Translations under genes and position numbers: made by a program
Shown: positions 46,330 through 54,746 of the stretch, in pieces
Layout: every line of letters begins with the position of its first letter
Numbering within the stretch: the first letter of the stretch is position 1
From: Nitrososphaerota archaeon
GTDB taxonomy: Archaea; Thermoproteota; Nitrososphaeria; Nitrososphaerales; Nitrosopumilaceae
Reading direction: 5' to 3'
Length of the DNA stretch: 64,000 nucleotides
NCBI GenBank assembly: GCA_026708305.1
Contig: JAPOVD010000006.1
Coordinates: forward strand, 26,926 to 90,925
Notes under the pieces: model-generated
What the model was told of the DNA's origin: nothing
The model's input: the letters and a program-made list of their open reading frames with translations, nothing else
The model's database searches: none

Positions 46330-46809
46330 ATGAATAAGTCATTGTATGAAAATAACGAATTTGCTAGAATAAAATCCAAAATAAATAGTGGTCTCCATAT
46401 TGGTGAAGTTTCTGTGAATATCAGTTGGCAAAATTTTGAAAACCTTGTAACCGAAACATTACGTACAAATAATTTTGATATAGTTAAAAATTTCATAATG
46501 GTGAAACCAAGAATGGAAATAGATATAATTGGGACTAGATTAGGAACTTCATTATTAATAGATTGCAAGCATTGGAAAAAATATAATGTTCATAAATTAA
46601 AGCAATCTGTGGAAAAACAAGTTATTAGATCTAAAAGATATGTTTCTCTTAATAAACACATCATTGGTATACCAATAATAGTAACACTGTACGAACTTAA
46701 CATACGTATTATTGATGATGTACCTATAATTCCCATTTCTAGATTTACATCATTTATAAATGAATTTTATGATCATTTAAACCAAATTAAAACAATTAGT
46801 ATGCCATAG
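46330..46809 (+). CDS. Predicted PD-(D/E)XK nuclease (restriction-endonuclease-like fold)
   Basis: Protein of 159 residues. The N-terminal WQNFENLVTETL with a helix glutamate, then MEIDIIG and LLIDCKHWKK give the pattern E..D..DxK of restriction-endonuclease-like (Mrr-like) enzymes. I chose ATG at 46330 because upstream residues in frame read like noncoding AT-rich sequence. Role may be repair or tRNA/rRNA processing rather than restriction, since the neighbouring methyltransferase is not a recognisable DNA methylase. It overlaps the convergent DUF2070 gene by 14 bases. Confidence 0.65.
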   Translation: MNKSLYENNEFARIKSKINSGLHIGEVSVNISWQNFENLVTETLRTNNFDIVKNFIMVKPRMEIDIIGTRLGTSLLIDCKHWKKYNVHKLKQSVEKQVIRSKRYVSLNKHIIGIPIIVTLYELNIRIIDDVPIIPISRFTSFINEFYDHLNQIKTISMP

Positions 46810-48532
46810 TGAAACAAAAGAATCCAATACTTAAAATTAAAAATATTTTTGTGATCGTTATTGAATTATCTACCGCATTTGAATAATTTTTATAAATAGT
46901 AGAACCCATTACCTTCACAGTTGATTTGTTTTCTAGTATTTTGAATGATGCCGCCTTAATCTTATTTGATGCCTGTTTTGCAATTTGAAGATACCATTTT
47001 TGAATATTTTCATGATTACTGATCATGCCGAATTGATAATATCCATTTCTGTTTCTCACGCTTCTGGAAGTATAGTGAGTATCAGAAGTACATATTTCCA
47101 ACAATTTGTATTCCTTTTCTAAAAATTTATTGACTAATTTTTCTCTTAGTCCATTCTCCATATTATTGGAATCTGCCCAACCTAAAAAGTATTTTTTATT
47201 GTTTATTAATAAACATAGTACACTAATACCTGCACATCCAAGATCTGCAGATTGTAAATTCATATTTTCAGAATTGGAATAGCCAAATTCAAAATTATAT
47301 TTTTTTTCTTTGATTAGTTTGTATAAATTTTTTTTGGCAGAATTGAATAAATCATCTTCGTCCTTATCTGAAATTTTTTTGCCCATTGCATTATGACAAT
47401 CAATTATCAAAATTCGATCTAATTCATAATTTTTGGCAATTATTTCTAATTTGTTTTTAATAGAGCTTGGGAAATCCTCTGAACCATATGGTGATAACGA
47501 CAAAAACAATATTGCAGTATTATCAAAAATAAATCCAGTTGTTCTAGCTTTATTGGTTTGCGTAATTACAGGTTCTGTACATTTTTTACATGCAGATAAA
47601 ATATTGTCTTCTCTTAAATCACTAAGATACTTATTAACTTCATGCTTTGATGGTAAATTTAACGAATGATCTGATACACTATGCATTATCATAGCTGAAG
47701 ATTTCATGTTTTTATATATCAAATATGGTATGTTGCTACCTCCTATAGGATTATATGGCCCAGGATGAATTTCAGGCAATATTAAACGAAACTCAGATTC
47801 ATTTTCGTACAATTTTAATTGATATGTAGTTACTACAGCTTTTTTTGACTGTTTTTCTATTATATCTTCAACTTCGTATGGATCATTTTTAGATATGGAT
47901 GATAAATAAGCTTGGACTAATTCATGAGTGCTTCGTAAATTCGGTCTGCCAGCTCTATCTGTTAACAAAGACCAAACTGTAGCTATTGTAAGAAATATTA
48001 TTCCATACATTAGAGTTGTAACATCTTCTAAAATATGAATCCATAAGTAATTTGGTACCAAAACAAAAAACATAGCTACTGGTTGAATAAAACAAACGAT
48101 CCAACTTTCTTTAATTTTTAATCCTAGTGTGGTAGTTAATATTCCAATTCTAAAACTAGCAAACAAAAACATTCCTTCTACTATGTATTTTAAAGTCAAA
48201 ACATTGTCAAAAATATTTGAAGATGCAATACCACACACCATAGTTAGAAACCAGATTGCATTACCAAATAAAGACATATGTATAGATTTAGAATATTCTT
48301 TATTTTTTGTAAAGCGTGAGTCGATATATTGTGTTATCAGTAACGTAATTGTAACTTGTATTAAGCTATAAGCAATGTTATAATTGTTAAAATAATAAAT
48401 GTTGGTTACAGTAACCAGAAGTAATACAATAAATATAGAAATAATTAATGAATGATAAAAAGAAGACGGATTTATTAATGTAAGAGAATACCTGCTATGT
48501 ATCTTAGTAACATCATCAACTGAAGTTGTCAA
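46796..48532 (-). CDS. DUF2070 family membrane protein
   Basis: Archaeal membrane protein of 578 residues with an N-terminal block of about seven helices (roughly 25-185), a large soluble domain and one C-terminal helix. The soluble part contains PEIHPGPYNPIGGSN and IIDCHNAMG, which are typical of DUF2070 and hint at a metal- or phosphate-binding hydrolase-like site, with His, Asp, Cys and Asn available. Function is unknown in the family. The start is TTG at 48532. It follows the Sec61beta gene by six bases, a linkage suggesting a membrane-protein or export context. Confidence 0.8.
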   Translation of the reverse strand: MTTSVDDVTKIHSRYSLTLINPSSFYHSLIISIFIVLLLVTVTNIYYFNNYNIAYSLIQVTITLLITQYIDSRFTKNKEYSKSIHMSLFGNAIWFLTMVCGIASSNIFDNVLTLKYIVEGMFLFASFRIGILTTTLGLKIKESWIVCFIQPVAMFFVLVPNYLWIHILEDVTTLMYGIIFLTIATVWSLLTDRAGRPNLRSTHELVQAYLSSISKNDPYEVEDIIEKQSKKAVVTTYQLKLYENESEFRLILPEIHPGPYNPIGGSNIPYLIYKNMKSSAMIMHSVSDHSLNLPSKHEVNKYLSDLREDNILSACKKCTEPVITQTNKARTTGFIFDNTAILFLSLSPYGSEDFPSSIKNKLEIIAKNYELDRILIIDCHNAMGKKISDKDEDDLFNSAKKNLYKLIKEKKYNFEFGYSNSENMNLQSADLGCAGISVLCLLINNKKYFLGWADSNNMENGLREKLVNKFLEKEYKLLEICTSDTHYTSRSVRNRNGYYQFGMISNHENIQKWYLQIAKQASNKIKAASFKILENKSTVKVMGSTIYKNYSNAVDNSITITKIFLILSIGFFCFTMAY

Positions 48533-48538
48533 TTTACA

Positions 48539-48700
48539 TCATGTCGACAATATATCAAGGATCCATGATATTGTAATTATGCTTGACGGTATTAATACCA
48601 CCAATCTTGGATCTAGTTTAAAACCTTTTGTATCATCTTCAAAGAATCGTAATAGTCCTGCACTAGATGCTGGTAGAGGTGCACCTTTTTTTTTACTCAT
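48539..48700 (-). CDS. Protein translocase subunit Sec61beta
   Basis: Tail-anchored translocon subunit of 53 residues. The sequence MSKKKGAPLPASSAGLLRFF followed by a single C-terminal helix (about 31-52) is the archaeal Sec61beta pattern. It associates with SecY/SecE to thread proteins across the cell membrane. It is too short to be found by length alone but is clear by motif, and lies just before the DUF2070 gene. Confidence 0.95.
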   Translation of the reverse strand: MSKKKGAPLPASSAGLLRFFEDDTKGFKLDPRLVVLIPSSIITISWILDILST

Positions 48701-48742
48701 ATGTGATTAACCAAAATTCTTATTTCAAGAATAAAAACTTTA

Positions 48743-49090
48743 TTATTTTAGTTTGGGCAAAATATTCAGTATTATTTCTGCTACTAGTAATATTTTATAT
48801 TGTACATCATAATCATCTTCATTTTCTAATTTATTACATAGTTTATTGAATTTCTCATTGAGAATTATAATGGAATTTTCATTACTGCTTAGTTTATTTA
48901 TTTTGCTTCTATTTTGTTTTTTGTCTTCATAATTTTTCTGATTTGGTTTTTGCCCACATTGTATGCATAATGCATAACCATTTTTGATTACTCTCACGCC
49001 GTGGCAATATGGACACGGTACTTTAGAAAGTGTTGCACCGCTCAAAAGCATTTTTATGGCTTCTTTGTTAGCATTTTTTACATTTGACAT
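48743..49090 (-). CDS. UPF0148 zinc-ribbon protein
   Basis: Protein of 115 residues resembling the UPF0148 / autoantigen p27 family. An N-terminal helix MLLSGATLS is followed by a zinc ribbon (CPYC...CIQC, about 26-46) and a C-terminal helical part. Function is unknown; archaeal members are often encoded near RNA-related or translation genes, and eIF1 is the divergent neighbour here. It ends 42 bases before sec61beta on the same strand. Confidence 0.75.
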   Translation of the reverse strand: MSNVKNANKEAIKMLLSGATLSKVPCPYCHGVRVIKNGYALCIQCGQKPNQKNYEDKKQNRSKINKLSSNENSIIILNEKFNKLCNKLENEDDYDVQYKILLVAEIILNILPKLK

Positions 49091-49176
49091 TGTAATATGA
49101 TTTAGTTATAAGATTAATTGTACTTTTTCATCATAAAAAAAGTTTAATAATGTGTCAATTGAATTCCCATTGATTA

Positions 49177-49485
49177 ATGGCAGTAATTTGTAATATATGC
49201 GGGCTTCCAAATGATCTATGTGCTTGTGGTGACCTGGCTAAGGATAGTACTAAAATAATAGTAAGATTAGAAACCAGGAGATTTAAAAAAAAAGGAACAA
49301 TGATTGAAGGTCTAGATCCTAAACTCAATAACTTAGATAAAGTTGCCAAAGAATTAAAAGCTAAATATGCTTGTGGTGGAACTGCTAAAGATGGATATAT
49401 ATTTTTACAAGGTGATCATCGTGATACCATGAAAGACGCACTGATAAATCTTGGATTTGCAGAGTCATCTATAGAACTACATTAG
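49177..49485 (+). CDS. Translation initiation factor aIF1 (SUI1)
   Basis: Start-codon selection factor of 102 residues. A short N-terminal zinc-binding region (Cys5, Cys8, Cys15, Cys17: CNIC..CAC) is followed by the SUI1 domain (KIIVRLETRRFKKKGTMIEGL and ACGGTAKDGYIFLQGDHR). It ends five bases before the protease gene. In an organism with many leaderless and TTG-initiated transcripts this factor is of particular interest. Confidence 0.93.
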   Translation: MAVICNICGLPNDLCACGDLAKDSTKIIVRLETRRFKKKGTMIEGLDPKLNNLDKVAKELKAKYACGGTAKDGYIFLQGDHRDTMKDALINLGFAESSIELH

Positions 49486-49490
49486 AAAAC

Positions 49491-50426
49491 GTGCATCTGA
49501 ATAAACTAATTATAATATTAACAATACAAGAAAAATCGTTATTCGTACTAATATTAATATTAATGACTATATCATTTCCAATTGGATTATACTTAATTTT
49601 GAACTATGATTCTTCAAACACGGTAATTTTCACCCATGAATTAGAATTTTCTTTGAATTTACCTATATTTGGATCTAAAATAATAAAAACAAATTTAGGT
49701 TATTCTTTCGTTTCGTTATGGTGTATTTTATTGGCTTTATTTGTAATAGCTTTTCTTAATTCAAAAAATAAAATGTTTGATTTTAAAAATACTGATCCTA
49801 ACATGTTACATTCTGTAATTCAATGGTTTGTAATTCTAGTTGTATTATCAGGAATTATCAATTTTGTACAAGAGCAAATTGGGATGCAACAAAATTATCC
49901 AAATTTTAATACGCTTATTAATTTTTTTGATGTCACAAAGGCATCTATAGTAGAAGAACTTGGATTTAGGGTCGTTTTAATTGGTATGACTATATACTTA
50001 TTATATTCCAGAAAAATTATTGGTTATAGCTTTTTACAAATACTTTATTGCCCAAGTAATATTACAAATAAAATTAAAAAAACACATTACGGTTCATTAA
50101 TTATAACATCTGGAATATTTTTTGGTTTATTACATGTGTTATTTGGTGAATTATGGGGTGCAGATAAATTAGCACAAGCCACTATTAGTGGCATAATACT
50201 AGGCTGGGCTTATTTTAAACACGGAATTATTGTATCTATATTGATACACTGGTCAATCAATTACTTTGTTTTTACGTATATTTTTTTAATTTCGTATATG
50301 ACTAAACAAAAAATTGCAGAAGCTATTTTTCATCCCGCTGTTGGTTTTTTAGAAACGATATTTATTATAATTGGAATTGTATCTATGATAACATTGATCA
50401 CACGTTATGTTAATAAAAAACTGTAA
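49491..50426 (+). CDS. CPBP-family intramembrane metalloprotease
   Basis: Membrane protein of 311 residues with about eight hydrophobic segments. The CPBP/CAAX-protease motifs are EELGFRVVL (EExxxR), FFGLLHVLFG and a later SILIHWSINY with the third metal ligand. Family members cleave substrates inside the membrane; the target is unknown. The start is GTG at 49491, five bases after the aIF1 stop, so the two are probably co-transcribed. Confidence 0.82.
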   Translation: MHLNKLIIILTIQEKSLFVLILILMTISFPIGLYLILNYDSSNTVIFTHELEFSLNLPIFGSKIIKTNLGYSFVSLWCILLALFVIAFLNSKNKMFDFKNTDPNMLHSVIQWFVILVVLSGIINFVQEQIGMQQNYPNFNTLINFFDVTKASIVEELGFRVVLIGMTIYLLYSRKIIGYSFLQILYCPSNITNKIKKTHYGSLIITSGIFFGLLHVLFGELWGADKLAQATISGIILGWAYFKHGIIVSILIHWSINYFVFTYIFLISYMTKQKIAEAIFHPAVGFLETIFIIIGIVSMITLITRYVNKKL

Positions 50427-50669
50427 GCTAAATTTCTATTCATGCATTGTTACACTTCATTCATAAATGGATTCGTATTCATATAGCTTGATTTTTGAAA
50501 TTTTTTGATATGATAAAAATTTATAAAATTTATCTTAAACATACTAATATTCTTGTTACTATTCATATTTACAAAATTTAATGATGAATAAAGTAAAATT
50601 GATATGTAATATAATATTAAAAAAATAACAGTATGAAAATTCAATAAATTCCTAATTTTACATTGTGTA

Positions 50670-51296
50670 CTAGTAAATAATATTTCTAATTGCTTTACAA
50701 ATCTCTGGTTTGTCTGTTTGCTTCAGCAACAGCTTAAGGTCATTATGATTATCTACGTCGAACATAATTCTTTTTATTAAAACTAACGAAGTATTATTTG
50801 TATGTCTCTTGCCTATTTGCAAATGAATCTTGTAACTATCTTCATCATAATGAGTCTTCATTAAATTTGTTGGCATTCTTACTAATGCATTTGTTCCATC
50901 AAATCTTTTTGAAGGTACTATGCAAACTAATTTTTTTGCTTGCCATTTTAATAATGATATTACATCTACAGGTTTTATTAATGGAATGTCTTGTGGAAAA
51001 ACTACTGACGCATCAAATCCGTTTCTTAAAACATATTTATCAGCTATTGATATTGCATTATTAACACCAATTTCATATTTATCATTAATGTGAATTACAT
51101 TTACCATTTCATCTGATATTATATCCTTACTTTTAGAAACTATCACTATTTTATTTATTATGTTTGTTTTCATTATTGCCTTTATTACTTCATTAAACAT
51201 TATTTTGCATAGTTCCTCTTTTTTAGATGCTGGTAATCTTAATCTTGATTTAGCATTTGAAAAAGTTTTTACTGGTATTATAGCTGCAATTTTCAA
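50670..51296 (-). CDS. cofC: 2-Phospho-L-lactate guanylyltransferase
   Basis: Activates 2-phospholactate (or phosphoenolpyruvate in some organisms) with GTP for coenzyme F420 synthesis. It has 208 residues, with an N-terminal IIPVKTFSNAKSRLR and VVFPQDIPLI, matching the CofC nucleotidyltransferase. The start TTG at 51296 directly follows the cofD stop (TAGTTG). The 240-base stretch after the gene contains no gene that I can support. Confidence 0.93.
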   Translation of the reverse strand: MKIAAIIPVKTFSNAKSRLRLPASKKEELCKIMFNEVIKAIMKTNIINKIVIVSKSKDIISDEMVNVIHINDKYEIGVNNAISIADKYVLRNGFDASVVFPQDIPLIKPVDVISLLKWQAKKLVCIVPSKRFDGTNALVRMPTNLMKTHYDEDSYKIHLQIGKRHTNNTSLVLIKRIMFDVDNHNDLKLLLKQTDKPEICKAIRNIIY

Positions 51297-52226
51297 CTAA
51301 ATACGTATTTGTTTCAATATGAATGATGCTAAAACTTGCTCATCTTTCTTATCATTCATAGTTATTTTCGTATCGTAGACTGAAATATCTAAATTTTTAA
51401 TACTGTTAATTAAATTTTTATCGTGAGCATCTATTATTAAATTTGAACATACGTCAGAATACATTTTGGCTAAGCCATATGCAGAAACTTCAATACCTGC
51501 AGCTTCCATATATTTTGCAGCTGGACCGCTAAAAGCCTTATTTCCTATCAAAGGACTTACTGCAATCACTTTTTTCTTTAATTTTAATAATTCTTTTCGT
51601 ATTCCTTTTATTTGTAACATTGGACCAATACTAGTTAGTGGGTTTCCTGGTGCAATCACCACAATATCTGCATCATGTATAGCATTTATCGCTTCTGGAT
51701 TTGGCCTAGCTTTATCTGCACCTATATATTGTATACCTTCAACCTTATCTTTACCTCTGTATTTCACCCAAAACTCTTGTAAATGTAGCTCTCCCTTATT
51801 TGTACTAATTCTAGTTTCTATATTGTTATCTGTTACTGGTATTACATTTACACTAACTGCAAATTTTTCACACATCCATTTTGTAATATAACTTAAATTT
51901 TTTCCATTTTTCAACATATTTGTACGAATTAAATGTGTAGCAGTATCTCTATCTCCTATTCGTAACCATGTTTCTTCTCCAAATATTTCCATTTGGCGAA
52001 GAAAATTGTAAGTATCTTTTTTTATTCCCCATCCTCTATCATAATCCAATAAATCAGCTAATCCATATACAATTGTATCTATATCTGGACAAACATATAA
52101 CCCATATAGCCAATAATTATCACCAACATTACAAATCACACTTATATCATTAGTTTGAGAAGCTAATCCTCTAACAAGCTTTATCGAACCTGTTCCACCA
52201 GCTAATATAGTAACTCTTTTTTTCAA
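51297..52226 (-). CDS. cofD: 2-Phospho-L-lactate transferase
   Basis: Transfers the activated phospholactyl group to 7,8-didemethyl-8-hydroxy-5-deazariboflavin, giving F420-0. It has 309 residues, with an N-terminal ILAGGTGSIKLVRGL, NVGDNYWLYGLYVCPDIDT and VIAPGNPLTSIGPML as landmarks. The cofD-cofC order on one strand makes them an F420 module. Upstream CofG/CofH and CofE are not in this window. Confidence 0.95.
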   Translation of the reverse strand: MKKRVTILAGGTGSIKLVRGLASQTNDISVICNVGDNYWLYGLYVCPDIDTIVYGLADLLDYDRGWGIKKDTYNFLRQMEIFGEETWLRIGDRDTATHLIRTNMLKNGKNLSYITKWMCEKFAVSVNVIPVTDNNIETRISTNKGELHLQEFWVKYRGKDKVEGIQYIGADKARPNPEAINAIHDADIVVIAPGNPLTSIGPMLQIKGIRKELLKLKKKVIAVSPLIGNKAFSGPAAKYMEAAGIEVSAYGLAKMYSDVCSNLIIDAHDKNLINSIKNLDISVYDTKITMNDKKDEQVLASFILKQIRI

Positions 52227-52332
52227 TTCACAACCGCCAAACCATTCATAGATTGTAATAATATTTTTTTATTATCTAATTTAAATTTTTGAATATGGAT
52301 AGGTTTATTACTGTGTTGGAATCGATCATTTT

Positions 52333-53559
52333 GTGAATAAAGTAATTTATTTTGCAATTCTGTTTACAATGATTGCTGGTACTATTACTCCCGTTTTAGC
52401 TGCGCAATTAGATGTTAGATTAAATCCTGATAAAAACGACGCTATAGTTAACATGAGATATCAACGTACAATATTTATAGAATATGATGAAGGTGGTGAA
52501 ATTGCTGATTTTCTAAGAAATAAAGAATTCAAAACATCATTTCATGCTGATCGAAATAACAATGGAGTTATTTCACTAATGAATAAATTGAACCAAAAAT
52601 TATTAGATGAAGGTAGTGTAACTAGAATCAAATATTTGGACGTTGAATATGATGCGCATTTAACAGGTAGAAATCTAAATGCTTCTATTGATTATAAAAT
52701 AAATTTGATTGCTACAATTGAAAACTTCTTAATGCGAAGTTATTCTGATAATTCTCCTGCATTGGTAGATATAAGTTGGAGAGGTTTATCTGCTGGTGAT
52801 CCAGTTATTATAAATACACAAGAATTTGGCGAAGTAGAAATTAACATGCCAATATCATTTATTAGTGATAATGTTAGTGATGTTCATGATTTATTATCAA
52901 AAACAGATGCAATGTCATTATTATCTGAACCAATAATCAATGCTGATGGAATAAAAGCTCAACCTCTTACTAACTGGCATTTCTTATTTGATCCAACAGG
53001 CATTAATGTAGATGCTGCTACATTTGGACTAGCTGACGAAATAAGTGGATTTGTTGTTTCATCGTTTACAATGGGAGAAAGTAGTATTAGAGAAGGAAGA
53101 CAAGTTGAAAAAGTTTTCGAACGCATAATTAATTTGGATAAAGAATATGCTGTAAGATCTATAGAATCTGCAGATTCTGGTAATGTATTTGTAGTTGGAT
53201 TTGCTGCAGTGGATGAAGTAGAAGGGAGCGAAGTATTTGGAGTAAGTCCTCAATCCCCAGATGGATATGCTACTACTTCTACTGGTGGCTTCCCAGTAAT
53301 GATAATTTATGGTATGGCTGGAATAGCTGGAATTGGTGCAGTTGCAATATTGTTCTTTAGTAATAGACAATTAAAAAAAGAAGCTGGACAAGGACAACAA
53401 GGAATAGATCCATCTCTACTTAAAGCTAGATCAACTAGCTCAGAAGCTGGAGGATATCAAACTGTTAGAGGAGAAGCTTATGTTGCAGACGAAGGTAACC
53501 AACCTACAGATGAAAAAAAGAACAATAAAGGTTCCATGCCAAAAGGCTGGAAACCGTAA
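52333..53559 (+). CDS. Exported, membrane-anchored protein of unknown function
   Basis: 408-residue protein that I cannot name. An N-terminal signal peptide (about 1-23, ending TPVLAA) is followed by an extracellular domain to about residue 310, one transmembrane segment (about 318-340, IIYGMAGIAGIGAVAILFF) and a cytoplasmic tail of roughly 65 residues rich in Gly, Gln and Ser, ending GSMPKGWKP. The outside domain is mostly beta-like with no catalytic motif or cysteine pattern. The tail contains the conserved-looking SLLKARSTSSEAGGY. The start is GTG at 52333. The stop is two bases from the 3' end of the RNase P RNA on the other strand. Confidence 0.85.
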   Translation: MNKVIYFAILFTMIAGTITPVLAAQLDVRLNPDKNDAIVNMRYQRTIFIEYDEGGEIADFLRNKEFKTSFHADRNNNGVISLMNKLNQKLLDEGSVTRIKYLDVEYDAHLTGRNLNASIDYKINLIATIENFLMRSYSDNSPALVDISWRGLSAGDPVIINTQEFGEVEINMPISFISDNVSDVHDLLSKTDAMSLLSEPIINADGIKAQPLTNWHFLFDPTGINVDAATFGLADEISGFVVSSFTMGESSIREGRQVEKVFERIINLDKEYAVRSIESADSGNVFVVGFAAVDEVEGSEVFGVSPQSPDGYATTSTGGFPVMIIYGMAGIAGIGAVAILFFSNRQLKKEAGQGQQGIDPSLLKARSTSSEAGGYQTVRGEAYVADEGNQPTDEKKNNKGSMPKGWKP

Positions 53560-53560
53560 T

Positions 53561-53842
53561 GTGTGTTGGTAATAACCCTCCTTCTGTTTTTACGATATTC
53601 AACTTTGCAGCCTACCTAAACCAAGTACAGGAGCTTATAGTTTTGTTTGGCCTTGCTTCGTACGGGACAGTTTTTCCATTCCACTACTAACAACCTCAGA
53701 TTCTCACATCATCACAGTTCATGATAGTTCGGATTTTTTCTATACTGGTTCCAATCATCTCTGATTATCTATCTCCAGATCGTACATCCTGTATGAAGGG
53801 AGGAGTTTCCTCTGCCGTAACAGTAATCGTACACCAACTCAC
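53561..53842 (-). ncRNA. rnpB: RNase P RNA
   Basis: Catalytic RNA of about 282 bases that trims tRNA 5' ends. Ends come from a P1 stem, GTGAGTTGGT (53833-53842) with ACCAACACAC (53561-53570), having one mismatch. Universally conserved core elements are present: the CR-I sequence GAGGAAACTCC (minus strand of 53802-53812) and the CR-V sequence ACAGAAGGAGGGTTAT (minus strand of 53572-53587). AAC-T-CCTCC from the first pairs with GGAGGGTT from the second with a single bulged T, exactly the P4 helix. GC content is clearly above the surroundings. Confidence 0.93.
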
Positions 53843-53855
53843 AATATAGTAAAAA

Positions 53856-53867
53856 TATTAAATTAAT
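53856..53867 (-). promoter_or_regulatory. TATA-like box for RNase P RNA
   Basis: TTAATTTAATAT on the minus strand is 14-25 bases upstream of the proposed 5' end at 53842, roughly as expected for an archaeal promoter. Transcript end uncertain by several bases. Confidence 0.35.
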
Positions 53868-53909
53868 ATGAACATTTGGTATGTCATAAATAAAGCACAT
53901 TGTTGAGAG

Positions 53910-54401
53910 TCAAACAATTATTCCGTATTCATTTACAATATCATTAATTTCTTTTGGAGATTTTGATTTAGAATAATCATTTAACAAATTATAATTTAAT
54001 TCTATAAAAGAATGACCCCACTTGAATTTACTCATAATTATTTTGCCATTTTTTACATCTCCCAGTATAAATAAAGCAGCTGCAATTGCCTCTACTGTAG
54101 TAAGTTTATTTAATTTTGAATAGTTTACTGGATTTCCAGCATATAAAGGCGGTAATTTTCGATGCATTCCTATAAAACGTTTAATACTCACAGGATTAAT
54201 TTTATTCCAAGAACAGTCTATGGCAGTAATTGATTTAACATGTTTATCTACTGGTGACAGAATTTTTTTTGCAAATGGATCCAAAATTAAACTCCTATAA
54301 TTTGTTTTTTTTGTTTTATTTGCCAATTTAAAGCGTATTAATTTTATCGCTGTGCATTTCCTTGGATCGTCTTCTTTAAACATTACCAGTTTGATTTTCA
54401 A
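53910..54401 (-). CDS. tsr3: rRNA aminocarboxypropyltransferase Tsr3 (DUF367)
   Basis: Transfers an aminocarboxypropyl group from AdoMet to a uridine of small-subunit rRNA, a late modification. DDPRKCTAIKLIRF, LDPFAKKILSP, DCSWNKI, AGNPVNYSKLNKLTTVEAIAAAL and FKWGHSFIELN match Tsr3 throughout. I chose TTG at 54401, giving 163 residues and a family-like start (Lys-Ile-Lys-Leu-Val before FKEDDP); the longer ATG form to 54497 adds an AT-rich, non-conserved leader. It follows the RNase P RNA and is an RNA-maturation gene too. Confidence 0.88.
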   Translation of the reverse strand: MKIKLVMFKEDDPRKCTAIKLIRFKLANKTKKTNYRSLILDPFAKKILSPVDKHVKSITAIDCSWNKINPVSIKRFIGMHRKLPPLYAGNPVNYSKLNKLTTVEAIAAALFILGDVKNGKIIMSKFKWGHSFIELNYNLLNDYSKSKSPKEINDIVNEYGIIV

Positions 54402-54521
54402 GTAATAGGAGGTATTTGTTCTATTATTTATACTAAACAAGATGATTGTATAATAATTGTGATAATTATTGTAAAAAAATTTGATTATATTGTACAAATC
54501 ATAATGTTGTTAATAATAATT

Positions 54522-54668
54522 ATGATTAGAAAAAAAAAATATAATTATAATTATGATTTTTATGCTAATTGTAATCTGTATTTTAATTCATTACGTAAAT
54601 CTAATAAAAGTGATCATGGTTTTGAAGATGAGTTTTATTGTACATTGCCTTCATTAAACAAATTTTGA
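54522..54668 (+). CDS. Possible small protein, unsupported
   Basis: A 48-codon ORF whose first half is Lys/Asn/Tyr-rich, as expected of random AT-rich DNA, but whose second half (SDHGFEDEFYCTLPSLNKF) looks less random, with several acidic residues and a Cys. No family is recognised, and no ribosome-binding site or spaced TATA box is seen. It may be spurious. Confidence 0.2.
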   Translation: MIRKKKYNYNYDFYANCNLYFNSLRKSNKSDHGFEDEFYCTLPSLNKF

Positions 54669-54707
54669 TTTTGTTAACATACATGTGGCTATTTTTTATA
54701 AATTACA

Positions 54708-54719
54708 TTTTATATATAA
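54708..54719 (+). promoter_or_regulatory. TATA-like box for the DNA glycosylase pair
   Basis: TTTTATATATAA is 28-39 bases before the ATG at 54747 and 16-27 before the TTG at 54735; it fits the ATG better. Confidence 0.4.
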
Positions 54720-54746
54720 TTAGTTTACATTTATTTGAAAAAGAAA

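Larger units (their letters stand above)
54402..54746. other. AT-rich intergenic stretch between tsr3 and the uracil glycosylase
   Basis: About 345 bases. The middle is nearly pure A/T with short ATTATAATTATAATTATG repeats. No tRNA arms, C/D or H/ACA signature or terminator stem is recognisable. It contains one weak small ORF (54522-54668) and, near 54708-54719, the promoter for the glycosylase gene. Confidence 0.6.

Noticed and set aside
45665..46809. Restriction-modification system
   Set aside because: The methyltransferase has no NPPY/DPPY or cytosine-methylase motif and no specificity subunit is present; kept only as a low-interest finding.
50450..50644. 64-codon ORF with one hydrophobic segment after cofC
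   Set aside because: Composition matches random AT-rich translation, no family resemblance and no promoter or ribosome-binding site; I treat 50427-50669 as noncoding.
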